DNA of 64,000 nt, taken from CAIYYX01 sp035530135 (GTDB lineage Bacteria; Pseudomonadota; Gammaproteobacteria; Burkholderiales; Rhodocyclaceae). The notes under the pieces are model-generated. The model was not told where the DNA came from and made no database searches. It saw nothing but the letters and a program-made list of their open reading frames with translations. Where the stretch lies: contig DATKVJ010000061.1 in NCBI GenBank assembly GCA_035530135.1, positions 1-64,000 on the forward strand, read 5' to 3'. Positions 1-8,679 of the stretch are shown piece by piece; the stretch's first letter is position 1, and every line of letters starts with the position of its first letter. A program made the translations under genes and the position numbers.

Positions 1-234
1 AAAGTCATTGCGCACGGGGCAAATCAGAAAATGGTCGGCAAGGACATGATCGACTTCAAGGACGTGGACGGCAAGCTGTTCATAAAGGAGCGCATGGAAC
101 TCGCCAAGAGCAAAGGCACGTTCTGGCAGGATTACAAATTCACCGATCCGGTGACGAAAAAGCTGCTGATGAAGAGCACCTACTGCGAGAAATCTGGCAA
201 CCTCGTCGTTTGCGCCGGTATCTACAAACGCTGA
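1..234 (+). CDS. Chemoreceptor C-terminal Cache module (partial, 5' end outside window)
   Basis: Frame 1 is open from the first base and ends at a TGA at 232-234, giving the last 77 residues of a larger protein. They align well with the C-terminal tail of the complete chemoreceptor at 50177-51757: both carry the VGKxMID, DGKLFI/NGKLFI and WQDY segments and end in a G-x-Y-K motif. In that paralogue this is a small Cache-type ligand-binding module placed after the methyl-accepting signalling domain, in the cytoplasm. The gene is therefore most likely a methyl-accepting chemotaxis protein of the same architecture, cut by the window edge. An internal ATG at 31 exists but is not a likely start, because homology extends upstream of it. 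Confidence 0.8.
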   Translation, partial: KVIAHGANQKMVGKDMIDFKDVDGKLFIKERMELAKSKGTFWQDYKFTDPVTKKLLMKSTYCEKSGNLVVCAGIYKR

Positions 235-257
235 GTCGATAGTCTTTACGATGCGTC

Positions 258-296
258 GGCTGCGCCCGTCGAGGGCGCAGCCCGGCGTCTGCCGGG
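258..296. terminator. Two adjoining hairpins between two chemoreceptor genes
   Basis: Positions 258-267 (GGCTGCGCCC) pair perfectly with 273-282 across a 5-base loop. A second stem, 281-286 with 291-296 (CCCGGC/GCCGGG), follows at once and overlaps by two bases. There is no T-tract, so intrinsic termination is uncertain. The second stem lies just upstream of the ATG at 306 and could instead affect translation of the next chemoreceptor. Confidence 0.35.
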
Positions 297-305
297 ATAC
301 CGATC

Positions 306-1922
306 ATGAAGCTGTTGAATAGGATTTTGCTTGCGCCCGGGATCGCGCTGATGTTCCTGGTCGCGGTCGGGCTGACCGGCTATTTCGCGCTTTCGTCGCA
401 GAGGCAGGCGCTCAACGATCTGGTGCGGATTCGTCAGGAACACGCCCGCGTCGCCAACGACTTCGTCGAAGGAGTGTTGAGCGTACATTCGAACATCTAC
501 CGTATTTTCACTTGGTCGGCCAATATCGATGAAGCGAAGTTGAACAAGACGGCGAAGGCGCAGTTCGATCGCGTCGACCAGATCGGCGGCGCGTTCGACA
601 AGTGGCTGGGCCAGCCGGCACTCGACGACCAGGAGCGCGCTCTGGGCAAGAAGATGCAGGTCGCGCTGGCGAAATACAAGAAGTCCATCGTGCAGGCGAT
701 CGACTTGGCCACGGTGGATGTGAATACCGGCCTGTCGGCGATGCAGACCGCCGACGATGATTTCCGGGCACTGGACAAACTCGGCACCCAGCTGGTCGTG
801 GTCGAAAAGAATCTCGGCGACGCAGACTATGCCGCGTCCGGGGCCGCCTACCGCCGGGCGCTGGAAGTCATGGCCAGCGTCTTCGTGCTGGCTTTGGCGA
901 TGGTGCTCGTGATCAGTCTTTTCATCGCCCGCGCCATCGTGCGGCCGATAGCGGCTGCGACCCGCGTCGCCGCCCGCGTCGCCGACGGCGACCTCTCGGC
1001 CGCGATACCGGCAGGAGGGAACGACGAGGTCGGACAACTGCTCGATGCCCTGAAGCGTATGCAGGACGAATTGCGCGCGATGATCGGCAGCATCGACGAC
1101 GGCTCGCGGCTGGTGGGAAGCGCCGCGGAAAACATGGCTGCGGCCGCCGGCCAAATCAGCAGGAGCGCGGAGACTCAGAGCGAAGCGATTTCCAATACCG
1201 CGGCCGCCGTCGAGCAGATGACGGTCAGCATCGGCCAGGTCTCCGAGAACGCCGGGGCCGCTCGCGGCGTTGCGCAGAAAACCTCCGAGATCGCGGATCG
1301 CGGCAAACATCAGGCCGATACGACGGCGACCGAGATCCGCAAGATCGCCAGCAGCGTCGATAATTCCGCCCAGGTCATGCGCGAGCTTCAGGCCAGTTCC
1401 CAACAGATCAGCCAGATCGCCAACGTCATTCGCGGCATTGCCGACCAGACCAACCTGCTGGCGCTCAATGCGGCGATCGAGGCAGCGCGGGCGGGCGAAC
1501 AGGGCCGAGGCTTCGCGGTCGTGGCGGACGAAGTCAGAAAGCTGGCCGAGCAGACCGGTGCGGCGACGAACGAAATCCAGAAGATGATCGACACCATACA
1601 AAGTCAGACCGCCGCCGCCGCCGGACAGATGGGGCAGGTGAACGAGCAAGTCATTTCGGGTGTCGAACTGATCGAGGGACTTCAGGGACCGCTGGAGGAG
1701 CTGCGCGAAGGCGCGTCGCGCGCCGTGGCGAACCTCGTAGAGCTCTCCAGTGCCGCGACGGAGCAGGCTACCGCCAGCACCGAAATCGCCCGGAACATCG
1801 AGCGAATTGCCCAGATGGGCGAAGAAAACAGCGCGGCGGCGTCCAAGGGAACGGAAACGGCCAAGGGTCTCGACAAGCTGTCCCGCGATCTGCTCTCGGT
1901 GGTTGGCCGGTTCCGCCGCTGA
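306..1922 (+). CDS. Methyl-accepting chemotaxis protein (4-helix-bundle sensor type)
   Basis: 538-residue chemoreceptor. An N-terminal membrane segment (about residues 8-28) is followed by a mostly helical periplasmic region of the four-helix-bundle type (about 30-185), a second membrane segment (about 187-210), a HAMP linker (about 210-262) and a long helical signalling domain to the C terminus. The conserved hairpin tip that contacts CheA/CheW is at about residues 377-415 (ADQTNLLALNAAIEAARAGE). It ends without the C-terminal Cache module seen in its upstream neighbour. It lies 71 bases downstream of that neighbour with hairpins between, so co-transcription is uncertain. The ligand cannot be predicted. 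No CheB/CheR-binding pentapeptide is visible at the C terminus. Confidence 0.93.
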   Translation: MKLLNRILLAPGIALMFLVAVGLTGYFALSSQRQALNDLVRIRQEHARVANDFVEGVLSVHSNIYRIFTWSANIDEAKLNKTAKAQFDRVDQIGGAFDKWLGQPALDDQERALGKKMQVALAKYKKSIVQAIDLATVDVNTGLSAMQTADDDFRALDKLGTQLVVVEKNLGDADYAASGAAYRRALEVMASVFVLALAMVLVISLFIARAIVRPIAAATRVAARVADGDLSAAIPAGGNDEVGQLLDALKRMQDELRAMIGSIDDGSRLVGSAAENMAAAAGQISRSAETQSEAISNTAAAVEQMTVSIGQVSENAGAARGVAQKTSEIADRGKHQADTTATEIRKIASSVDNSAQVMRELQASSQQISQIANVIRGIADQTNLLALNAAIEAARAGEQGRGFAVVADEVRKLAEQTGAATNEIQKMIDTIQSQTAAAAGQMGQVNEQVISGVELIEGLQGPLEELREGASRAVANLVELSSAATEQATASTEIARNIERIAQMGEENSAAASKGTETAKGLDKLSRDLLSVVGRFRR

Positions 1923-1988
1923 GGGTTGTGATTCTTGACCGCGATCGGCTCGGGCACCCGGGCGACGGTCCCGATAGCCAAAACGACC

Positions 1989-3716
1989 TCAGCGCCTGCG
2001 CCGCCCGCCGATGAGTTGCGCGATCTCGAAGAAGAGCGAGTTGTCGAGCGGGTAGCCCATGTCGGTGGCGAGATGGCGAGGATAGAAGGTGCCCAGATCC
2101 AGCCCGACACCGAGGCCCAGGATCTCGACCGCGCCTTGTCGCTCGCGCCGCGCCAGCACTTCCCTCAGGTGGTTGTCCAGATAGAGTGCGTCATTGGCGA
2201 GCCCCGTGGCCCGATCCATGGGGCAGCCATCGGAAATCACGATCAGGATGCGCCGGGGTTCGCTGCGGGCGATCATGCGCTCGCAGGCCCAATCCACCGC
2301 CTCGCCGTCGATGCCCTCACGGAACAGGTCGGCCTTGAGCAGCGCGGCGATCTCGGCGCGGGATCGCCGCCAGCTGCGGTCAGCGTCCTTGAACACCAAG
2401 TGGCAGATCTCGTTGAGACGCCCCGGGTTGCGCGGCCTGCCTCGACTCATCCACTCACGGTGGGCGCGGCCGCCGTTCCAGGCGCCGGTGGTGAAGCCGA
2501 GCAGATCGGTGCTCACGCCGGCCATTTCGAGCGCACGGATCAGGATGTCGATCATCGTCGCGACCGGCTCGATATGGGATTTCATCGAGCCCGAGCAGTC
2601 CACCAGGAAACTGACCAAGCAATTTGCTGCCGGCGGGTGTCGCTCCCGGCGGAACAGGCGGCGCTCGGCCGGCGAACTGATCAGCCGGGCCAGGCGACGG
2701 CCGTCCACTTGCCCTTCCTCCTCGCCGAACAGCCAACCGTCGCGGCAAGGTTCCCCAAGGATTGCGCCGAACACGCGCGCGAGTCGCACGACGTTCATCC
2801 CCTGGCCGGCGATGAGCCGGTCGAGCCGTTCGCGGTATTCCCGCAGCAGCGCCTTGCGCACCAGGGGGCCGGCGGCGACCTCGGTGTCGTAGCGGCTGGT
2901 ATAGACGCGGTAGCCCCGCCCGGCGTCGCCGAACGCCTTGCCCTCCCCCGCGCTCGCCGCGGCGCTGCCGTCGCCCTCGGCTCGGTCGAAGCCGAGCCGC
3001 AGAGAGAGCGCCGCCAGTTCATCTTCCTGCTTCCGCTCCGCTACATCCCCGGCAGATCGTCCGGCCTTGGCCGCGCGCACCGTAGCGCCGACGATGCGCG
3101 CGATTGCCAGTGCATGAACCGAGAATGCCGCTTGGTCCTGGCGATGGCGCCGGATACCGGCCAGCGGCGCGCCCAGCATCGGCGCGATGGCGGCCCGCGT
3201 CGCTTCGATGGCGCCCTCCGTATCTTCGAGCACCGGCAGCGTGCTCAGGCGCGACCAGCAGACCTGCGTCACCGTGTACAGCAGTACGCCGAGCTGGCTG
3301 TCGGTCACGCCCGCGTGGTGGAGCGCCAGAGACCAGGCCTCGAAGCGGTGGCGCAGGTTGGCAGCCATGCCGGGCAGGTCGGCCGGCACCAGCGTTTCCA
3401 CGCGCAATTGTTCGAGCAACTCGAAGATCAGCCGTTCGACCGGATCAGCCGGGCAGCGGATGCGGTGCAGCGCGGCATCCGAGTGCAGCAGGCGCAGGGC
3501 CGTGCCATCGGCAGCGGCGCGAAAGTCCGCGAGACCGTCGCGATCGGGATCGAGGCGCAGGTGGGGCGCCTGGGGAGGCAAGGGCCGCGTGCCGTGGTGC
3601 CAGCACCGTCCGCGGTAGTGCAGTCCGGCGTCGCCGGTCAGCGCGCGCAGGGTTGCAGCGCACAACTCCTCGATCTTCTGCCGTCGCCTAGCCCGCAGGG
3701 GCTGCCCGGCGGTCAT
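1989..3716 (-). CDS. CobT-like VWA-domain protein
   Basis: 575 residues, starting at the ATG whose last bases overlap the stop of the AAA+ gene upstream (ATGA overlap, 3713-3716), so the two are translationally coupled. The C-terminal third is a von Willebrand A domain with an intact MIDAS DxSxS motif (DCSGSMKSH, about residue 372) and a later SDG segment. The N-terminal two thirds resemble the cobaltochelatase subunit CobT. In known systems CobS (AAA+) and CobT (VWA) form a ring with CobN to insert cobalt into hydrogenobyrinic acid a,c-diamide. No cobN or other cobalamin gene is present here. The pair sits beside xsc, so a dedicated remodelling or metal-insertion role for a neighbouring enzyme is possible (inference). 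Confidence 0.8.
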   Translation of the reverse strand: MTAGQPLRARRRQKIEELCAATLRALTGDAGLHYRGRCWHHGTRPLPPQAPHLRLDPDRDGLADFRAAADGTALRLLHSDAALHRIRCPADPVERLIFELLEQLRVETLVPADLPGMAANLRHRFEAWSLALHHAGVTDSQLGVLLYTVTQVCWSRLSTLPVLEDTEGAIEATRAAIAPMLGAPLAGIRRHRQDQAAFSVHALAIARIVGATVRAAKAGRSAGDVAERKQEDELAALSLRLGFDRAEGDGSAAASAGEGKAFGDAGRGYRVYTSRYDTEVAAGPLVRKALLREYRERLDRLIAGQGMNVVRLARVFGAILGEPCRDGWLFGEEEGQVDGRRLARLISSPAERRLFRRERHPPAANCLVSFLVDCSGSMKSHIEPVATMIDILIRALEMAGVSTDLLGFTTGAWNGGRAHREWMSRGRPRNPGRLNEICHLVFKDADRSWRRSRAEIAALLKADLFREGIDGEAVDWACERMIARSEPRRILIVISDGCPMDRATGLANDALYLDNHLREVLARRERQGAVEILGLGVGLDLGTFYPRHLATDMGYPLDNSLFFEIAQLIGGRRRR

Positions 3717-4693
3717 TGCCGCGCCGTCTCGCTCGCCCAGGATTCGTCCAGTTCCGCGCCAAAGCAGCGCTGGTAGTACTCGGCCACGACGGCGCGCTCG
3801 CTCTCGTCGCACTTGTTGAGAAAGGACAGGCGGAAGGCCGTCGCCGGATCGCGGAAGATTTCGCAGTTCTCGGCCCAGGTGATCACCGTGCGCGGCGACA
3901 TCAGGGTCGAGAGGTCGCCGGCGCTGAAGCCCCTGCGCGTCAATTCGGCCACCGCCACCATCGCGGCGACCAGCTTGCGACCCTGGTCGGTGTCCTGGGC
4001 GGGCACACGCGCGAGCACGATCGCCACCTCCTCCTCCCGGGACAGATAGTTGAGGGTGGCGACGATGTTCCAGCGGTCGACCTGGGCCTGGTTGAGCACC
4101 TGGGTGCCGTGGTACAAGCCCGACAGATTGCCCAGGCCCACCGTGTTCGAAGTGGCGAAGAGGCGGAAGCAGGGGTGCGGCCGGATCACCCGGTTCTGGT
4201 CCGGCAGGGTGAACTTGCCGTCGCGCTCCAGGATGCGCTGGATCACGAACATCACGTCCGGGCGGCCGGCGTCGTACTCGTCGAAGATCAAAGCCATCGG
4301 TCGCTGCAGCGCCCAGGGCACGATGCCCTCCTGGAATTCGGTGAGCTGCAGGCCGTCGCGGACCACGATGGTGTCCTTGCCCACGAGATCGAGACGGCTG
4401 ATGTGGCCATCCAGATTGACCCGCACGCAGGGCCAGTTCAGCCGCGCCGCCACCTGCTCGATATGGGTCGATTTGCCGGTGCCGTGCAGGCCCTGCACCA
4501 TCACGCGGCGATTCCGGTTGAAGCCGGCGAGAATCGCCAGGGTGACGTCCGGGTTGAAGCGGTAGGCTTCATCCAGCTCGGGTACCTGGTCGTCCCGCGT
4601 GCCAAAGGCCGGCACCTTGAGATCGGAGTCGATGCCGAAGGCCTCGCGCACCGAGACCACGCGGTCCAGCCGGATCTGGGGGGCGTCCGTCAC
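3713..4693 (-). CDS. CobS-like AAA+ ATPase
   Basis: 326 residues, close to the usual length of CobS. Walker A is GLHGTGKS (about residues 68-75) and Walker B LIFDEYDA (about 134-141). A sensor-1-like region (FATSNTVGLG) and an arginine-rich C-terminal helical part follow. It matches the MoxR/CobS branch of AAA+ ATPases, which work with VWA partners such as CobT. The VWA partner is encoded immediately downstream with a 4-base overlap, and an IclR regulator lies immediately upstream with a 13-base gap, so the three probably form one transcript divergent from xsc. The family assignment is firm. The substrate of the complex is not known from sequence. Confidence 0.85.
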   Translation of the reverse strand: MTDAPQIRLDRVVSVREAFGIDSDLKVPAFGTRDDQVPELDEAYRFNPDVTLAILAGFNRNRRVMVQGLHGTGKSTHIEQVAARLNWPCVRVNLDGHISRLDLVGKDTIVVRDGLQLTEFQEGIVPWALQRPMALIFDEYDAGRPDVMFVIQRILERDGKFTLPDQNRVIRPHPCFRLFATSNTVGLGNLSGLYHGTQVLNQAQVDRWNIVATLNYLSREEEVAIVLARVPAQDTDQGRKLVAAMVAVAELTRRGFSAGDLSTLMSPRTVITWAENCEIFRDPATAFRLSFLNKCDESERAVVAEYYQRCFGAELDESWASETARQ

Positions 4694-4706
4694 ATGAATC
4701 CTCCGG

Positions 4707-5528
4707 TCATGCGCTCAGCTTCGAGTCGGGCGTGGCCCCGGCCTCGATTTTTGCCAGCGCCCTGGCGGCGCGCTGCAGCGCGGGCAGCAGCTTCAGCGCC
4801 TGGTCGTGCGTGAGCCGCATCGCCGGAGCCTGGATGGCGACGCCGGTGTTCGAGCGTCCGCCGGGCCGGGGTACGAGCACCGCCACGCAGATCAGCCCGG
4901 GCAGAAATTCCTCGTCGTCGAGCGCGTAGCCGTCGTGCTTGATGCGCTCGATCTCGCGCTCGAGCGCGGCCTGATCGGTGATCGTGCGTTCGGTGTACTT
5001 CTCCAGCGGTACGTGCTCGAGCAATCTTTTGCGCTGGCTCGGGGTCATCTGCGCGAGAAATAGCTTGCCGCTGGCCGAGCAGTGGGCCGGGACCCGGGAG
5101 CCCGGATGCAGGTAGAAGCGCAGCGGCGCCAGCGTCTCCACCCGGTCGAGGTACAGCACCTCGCCGCCCGAGAGCGCGGTGATGTTGCAGCTCTCCCCCA
5201 CCTGGTCGACCAGCCGGCGCAGCACCGCGTGGCGCGCCCCGTGCACCGTGTCGTTGAGCAGCAGCTTCTCCGCCATCTGCCGCAGCCGCATCCCGGTACT
5301 GTAGTGGCGCCCGTCGCCGTCGCGCTGCAGTATCCCCGCGCTCTCTAGCTGCTGCAGCATGCGATGGAGGGTCGGCTTGGGCAGTCCGGTCTCTTCCGCC
5401 AGGCTCTGCAGGGAAAACAGTTGCTCCTTCTCCGCGACCACTTCCAGCAGCGCGAACAGGCGCAGGGTCGGGGTGTCCCCGTCGATGCGTGCGAGCTCCC
5501 GCTCGTGTTTCTGTGGGGTAATGTTCAT
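4707..5528 (-). CDS. IclR-family transcriptional regulator
   Basis: 273 residues. An N-terminal winged helix-turn-helix (about residues 20-85, including SLQSLAEETGLPKPTLHRML) is followed by the IclR effector-binding domain (about 95-260), with the usual AHCSASGKLFLA segment. It is divergent from xsc and leads the cobS/cobT-like pair. The intergenic region holds two similar spaced inverted repeats at 5560-5576 and 5640-5656 that are good operator candidates. It probably controls sulfoacetaldehyde/sulfonate degradation. The effector is unknown; sulfoacetaldehyde or a sulfonate precursor would be logical. Confidence 0.9.
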   Translation of the reverse strand: MNITPQKHERELARIDGDTPTLRLFALLEVVAEKEQLFSLQSLAEETGLPKPTLHRMLQQLESAGILQRDGDGRHYSTGMRLRQMAEKLLLNDTVHGARHAVLRRLVDQVGESCNITALSGGEVLYLDRVETLAPLRFYLHPGSRVPAHCSASGKLFLAQMTPSQRKRLLEHVPLEKYTERTITDQAALEREIERIKHDGYALDDEEFLPGLICVAVLVPRPGGRSNTGVAIQAPAMRLTHDQALKLLPALQRAARALAKIEAGATPDSKLSA

Positions 5529-5559
5529 GGCGATCCCATTATAGTTAAATTTCTTTTTC

Positions 5560-5576
5560 CGGTATGAAATGTATCA
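5560..5576. promoter_or_regulatory. Candidate IclR operator 1
   Basis: CGGTAT-GAAAT-GTATCA is a spaced inverted repeat with the same half-site and 5-base spacer layout as the stronger site at 5640-5656. It lies 80 bp away from that site, centre to centre. It sits between the divergent iclR and xsc starts, upstream of the predicted xsc -35 box. Confidence 0.45.
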
Positions 5577-5591
5577 TTTTCAGAAATTCTG

Positions 5592-5620
5592 TTGACGCCC
5601 GGCGCAAGCTGATTTAGAGT
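5592..5620 (+). promoter_or_regulatory. Predicted sigma-70 promoter of xsc
   Basis: TTGACG (5592-5597), a 17-base spacer, then TAGAGT (5615-5620). Transcription would begin near 5627, leaving a leader of about 68 bases before the xsc ATG at 5695. The second candidate operator (5640-5656) falls inside this leader. Confidence 0.55.
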
Positions 5621-5639
5621 TCGACGAAATTCCACTTAT

Positions 5640-5656
5640 CGGTACGTATTGTACCG
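5640..5656. promoter_or_regulatory. Candidate IclR operator 2
   Basis: CGGTAC-GTATT-GTACCG is a perfect 6-bp inverted repeat with a 5-base spacer, in the divergent iclR/xsc region just downstream of the predicted xsc start of transcription. Its position suits repression, or looping with the related site at 5560-5576. Confidence 0.55.
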
Positions 5657-5694
5657 GTTCATAGAACTTTAACCATAGCAGGAGACAGCGCGTC

Positions 5695-7509
5695 ATGAAC
5701 GATCAAGCCCCCAAGCGCACGGTGCCCACCGGCCCGACCAAGATGACCCCTTCGGAAGCCTTCGTGGAGACCATGGTGGCCAACGGCGTGACCGACATGT
5801 TCGGCATCATGGGTTCGGCCTTCATGGACGCCATGGATATCTTCGCGCCGGCCGGCATCCGCTTGATCCCCGTGGTTCACGAGCAGGGCGCGGCCCACAT
5901 GGCCGACGGCTACTCGCGCGTCTCGGGCCGCCACGGACTGGTGATCGGCCAGAACGGTCCGGGGATCAGCAACTGCGTCACCGCCATCGCGGCGGCGTAC
6001 TGGGCGCACAGCCCGGTGGTCATCGTGACCCCGGAGACCGGCACCATGGGCATGGGCCTGGGCGGATTCCAGGAGTGCAACCAACTGCCGATGTTCCAGG
6101 AGTTCACCAAGTACCAGGGCCACGTGACCAACCCGGCGCGCATGGCGGAGTTCACCGGCCGCTGCTTCGATCGCGCCATGAGCGAGATGGGGCCGACCCA
6201 GCTGAACATCCCGCGCGACTATTTCTACGGCGAGATCACCTGCGAGATCCCCAAGCCCTCGCGCCTGGATCGCGGCGCCGGCGGCGAGCGGAGCCTCAAC
6301 GAGGCGGCCGAGCTGCTGGTCGAGGCCAAGTTTCCGGTGATCATCTCGGGCGGCGGCGTGGTGATGGCCGATGCGGTCGAGGAGTGCAAGGCGCTGGCCG
6401 AGCGCCTCGGGGCGCCCGTGGTCAATAGCTATCTGCACAACGATTCGTTTCCCGCCAGCCATCCGCTGTGGTGCGGTCCGCTCGGCTACCAGGGTTCCAA
6501 GGCGGCGATGAAGCTCATATCCCAGGCCGACGTGGTGGTGGCGCTGGGCTCGCGCCTGGGTCCCTTCGGCACCCTGCCCCAGCACGGCATGGACTACTGG
6601 CCGAAGAACGCGAAGATCATCCAGATCGACGCCGACAACAAGATGCTGGGCTTGGTCAAGAAGATCTCGGTGGGCATCTGCGGCGACGCCAAGGCGGCCG
6701 CTGCGGCGCTGAGCCAGCGTCTGTCCAAGCGCAGCCTCGAGTGCGATGCCACCCGGGCCGAGCGCGCGACGCAGATCGCCGCCGAGAAGGCGGCCTGGGA
6801 GAAGGAGCTCGGCGAGTGGACCAACGAGCGCGATCCTTACAGCCTCGACGTGATCGAGGAGAACGCGAAGGAGAAGCCGTTCTCCGGCGGGGAGTATCTA
6901 CATCCGCGCCAGGTGCTGCGCGAGCTGGAGAAGGCCATGCCCGAGGACGTGATGGTGTCGACGGATATCGGCAACATCAACTCGGTGGCCAACAGCTACC
7001 TGCGCTTCGAGAAGCCGCGCAGCTTCTTTGCCGCGATGAGCTTCGGCAACTGCGGCTATGCCTTCCCGACCATCATCGGCGCCAAGGCGGCCGCTCCCCA
7101 TCGCCCGGCCGTCTCCTACGCCGGCGATGGCGCTTGGGGCATGAGCATGATGGAGACCATGACCTGCGTGCGCCACAATATCCCGGTCACCGCGGTGGTC
7201 TTCCACAACCGTCAATGGGGCGCGGAAAAGAAGAATCAGGTGGACTTCTACGACCGCCGCTTCGTCGCCGGCGAGCTCGACAACCAGAGCTTCGCGGCCA
7301 TCGCCCGCGCCATGGGCGCCGAGGGCATCGTGGTCGACAAACTCGAGGATGTCGGCCCGGCGCTGAAGCGCGCCATCGACATGCAGATGAACCAGGGCAA
7401 GACCACGATCGTCGAGATCATGTGCACCCGCGAACTCGGCGATCCCTTCCGCCGCGACGCGCTCTCCAAACCGGTCCGCTTCCTCGAGAAGTACAAGGAT
7501 TACGTCTGA
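5695..7509 (+). CDS. xsc: Sulfoacetaldehyde acetyltransferase
   Basis: 604-residue ThDP enzyme that converts sulfoacetaldehyde plus phosphate to acetyl phosphate and sulfite, the desulfonating step of taurine, isethionate and related C2-sulfonate degradation. Three ThDP-enzyme domains are visible. The catalytic glutamate is at about residue 63 (VHEQGAAHMADGYSR). The central domain covers about 195-330. The ThDP/Mg motif GDGAWG is at about residue 478, followed by the usual N-containing segment (FHNRQWGAEK). GGAG lies upstream of the ATG. The next gene on the same strand is phosphate acetyltransferase, which turns acetyl phosphate into acetyl-CoA. Length and neighbours fit Xsc well. No taurine or isethionate uptake or oxidation genes lie in the window, so the upstream substrate is open. 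Confidence 0.95.
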   Translation: MNDQAPKRTVPTGPTKMTPSEAFVETMVANGVTDMFGIMGSAFMDAMDIFAPAGIRLIPVVHEQGAAHMADGYSRVSGRHGLVIGQNGPGISNCVTAIAAAYWAHSPVVIVTPETGTMGMGLGGFQECNQLPMFQEFTKYQGHVTNPARMAEFTGRCFDRAMSEMGPTQLNIPRDYFYGEITCEIPKPSRLDRGAGGERSLNEAAELLVEAKFPVIISGGGVVMADAVEECKALAERLGAPVVNSYLHNDSFPASHPLWCGPLGYQGSKAAMKLISQADVVVALGSRLGPFGTLPQHGMDYWPKNAKIIQIDADNKMLGLVKKISVGICGDAKAAAAALSQRLSKRSLECDATRAERATQIAAEKAAWEKELGEWTNERDPYSLDVIEENAKEKPFSGGEYLHPRQVLRELEKAMPEDVMVSTDIGNINSVANSYLRFEKPRSFFAAMSFGNCGYAFPTIIGAKAAAPHRPAVSYAGDGAWGMSMMETMTCVRHNIPVTAVVFHNRQWGAEKKNQVDFYDRRFVAGELDNQSFAAIARAMGAEGIVVDKLEDVGPALKRAIDMQMNQGKTTIVEIMCTRELGDPFRRDALSKPVRFLEKYKDYV

Positions 7510-7674
7510 CGCGGCGCCGAACTTCCTTCCTTCATGAAGGTGATCGGTGCTTCGGCGGCCGGCTTCTCCTGCCCGCCCCGGGGAACAAGATCCTCCTGAA
7601 CTCAGCGCCAGACGGCTTGAGGTTTCGTGACTTGTTTTTACCCCCTACCCCCGAGCTCGTGAACAACCAGACAG

Positions 7675-8679
7675 ATGAAGGCACTCAACCGGATCATCGA
7701 GCAGGCCCGTAATAAACCGGTTCGAATCGCCCTTTCCGAAGGCGACGACCCCCGGATTCTTGAGGCTGCGGTGCGTGCAACGCGTGAGGGCATTGCCCGC
7801 ATCATCCTGGTGGGCGATCGAGCCCGCGCGGTAGAACTCGCCCAAGCGCGCGGCTTCGATCTGACGGGCATCGGTTTTCACGACACAGCCGACGCGCCAC
7901 TCCAGCAGGAACTGGCACAAGCCCTGTTTGAATTGCGCAAGCACAAAGGGATGTCTTACCCTCAGGCTGAGGCGGCGGTAAAAGATCCACTCATCTGCGC
8001 CAACTTGTTGGTACGCGTGGGGTACGCGGAAGGCACTATCTCCGGCGCAGTCCACACCACCTCCGACGTCGTCCGAACCGCAATCCAGGTGATCGGCATC
8101 GAACCGGGCTTTAAACTAGTCTCCAGTTTCTTCCTGATGATGTTATGCGAACCATTTCATACCCTAAAAGGCGGATTGATCTTTTCCGATTGCGGCCTGG
8201 TGGTCGATCCGAGCGCCGAAGAGCTCTCTGAGATCGCCATGATGGCTGCGGACAGCGCGCGCAACCTCCTGATGGAAGAGCCGCGCGTTGCAATGCTCTC
8301 GTTTTCCACAAGCGGTAGTGCAAGGCATGCAGCCGTCGACAAGGTGGTGGCTGCCACCGCCTTGGTGAAAACCCAGCGACCGGAACTAGCCATAGATGGT
8401 GACATACAACTCGACGTCGCACTTGTTGCCGAAATCGCCAATCGCAAGATGCCTGAATCAAAGGTGAAAGGTCGAGCCAATGTGTTGATCTTCCCGAACC
8501 TCGAGGCCGGCAATATCGGCTACAAGTTGGCTGAACGCATTGGTGGCGCCGTCGCTATCGGACCATTGCTGCAGGGACTGAGCAAGCCGGCTAATGATCT
8601 TTCGCGCGGCTGCAGTGCCGAGGACGTATTTCACGTGATGGCGGTCACGGTCTTGCAAGCCCAAAACGACGCGGCGTGA
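7675..8679 (+). CDS. pta: Phosphate acetyltransferase
   Basis: 334 residues, the length of the short single-domain (PTA_PTB) enzymes. It transfers acetyl from acetyl phosphate to CoA, completing the Xsc route. Typical segments include ALSEGDDPRILEAA near the N terminus, GISYPQ-like KGMSYPQAEAAVKDP, and LIFPNLEAGNIGYKLAER in the last quarter. It lies 165 bases downstream of xsc on the same strand and is probably co-expressed with it. No strong ribosome-binding site is visible before the ATG. The codon use looks slightly less GC-biased than xsc, so the two genes may not always have travelled together (impression only). Confidence 0.93.
   Translation: MKALNRIIEQARNKPVRIALSEGDDPRILEAAVRATREGIARIILVGDRARAVELAQARGFDLTGIGFHDTADAPLQQELAQALFELRKHKGMSYPQAEAAVKDPLICANLLVRVGYAEGTISGAVHTTSDVVRTAIQVIGIEPGFKLVSSFFLMMLCEPFHTLKGGLIFSDCGLVVDPSAEELSEIAMMAADSARNLLMEEPRVAMLSFSTSGSARHAAVDKVVAATALVKTQRPELAIDGDIQLDVALVAEIANRKMPESKVKGRANVLIFPNLEAGNIGYKLAERIGGAVAIGPLLQGLSKPANDLSRGCSAEDVFHVMAVTVLQAQNDAA

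Noticed and set aside
246..1649. Long minus-strand open frame of 467 codons opposite the chemoreceptor
   Set aside because: It is antisense to a clear chemoreceptor, very His/Arg/Gly-rich and has no recognisable domain: a high-GC shadow frame.
1935..3776. 613-codon plus-strand frame opposite the CobT-like gene
   Set aside because: It mirrors the VWA gene, whose MIDAS motif and overlap with the CobS-like gene show which strand is coding.
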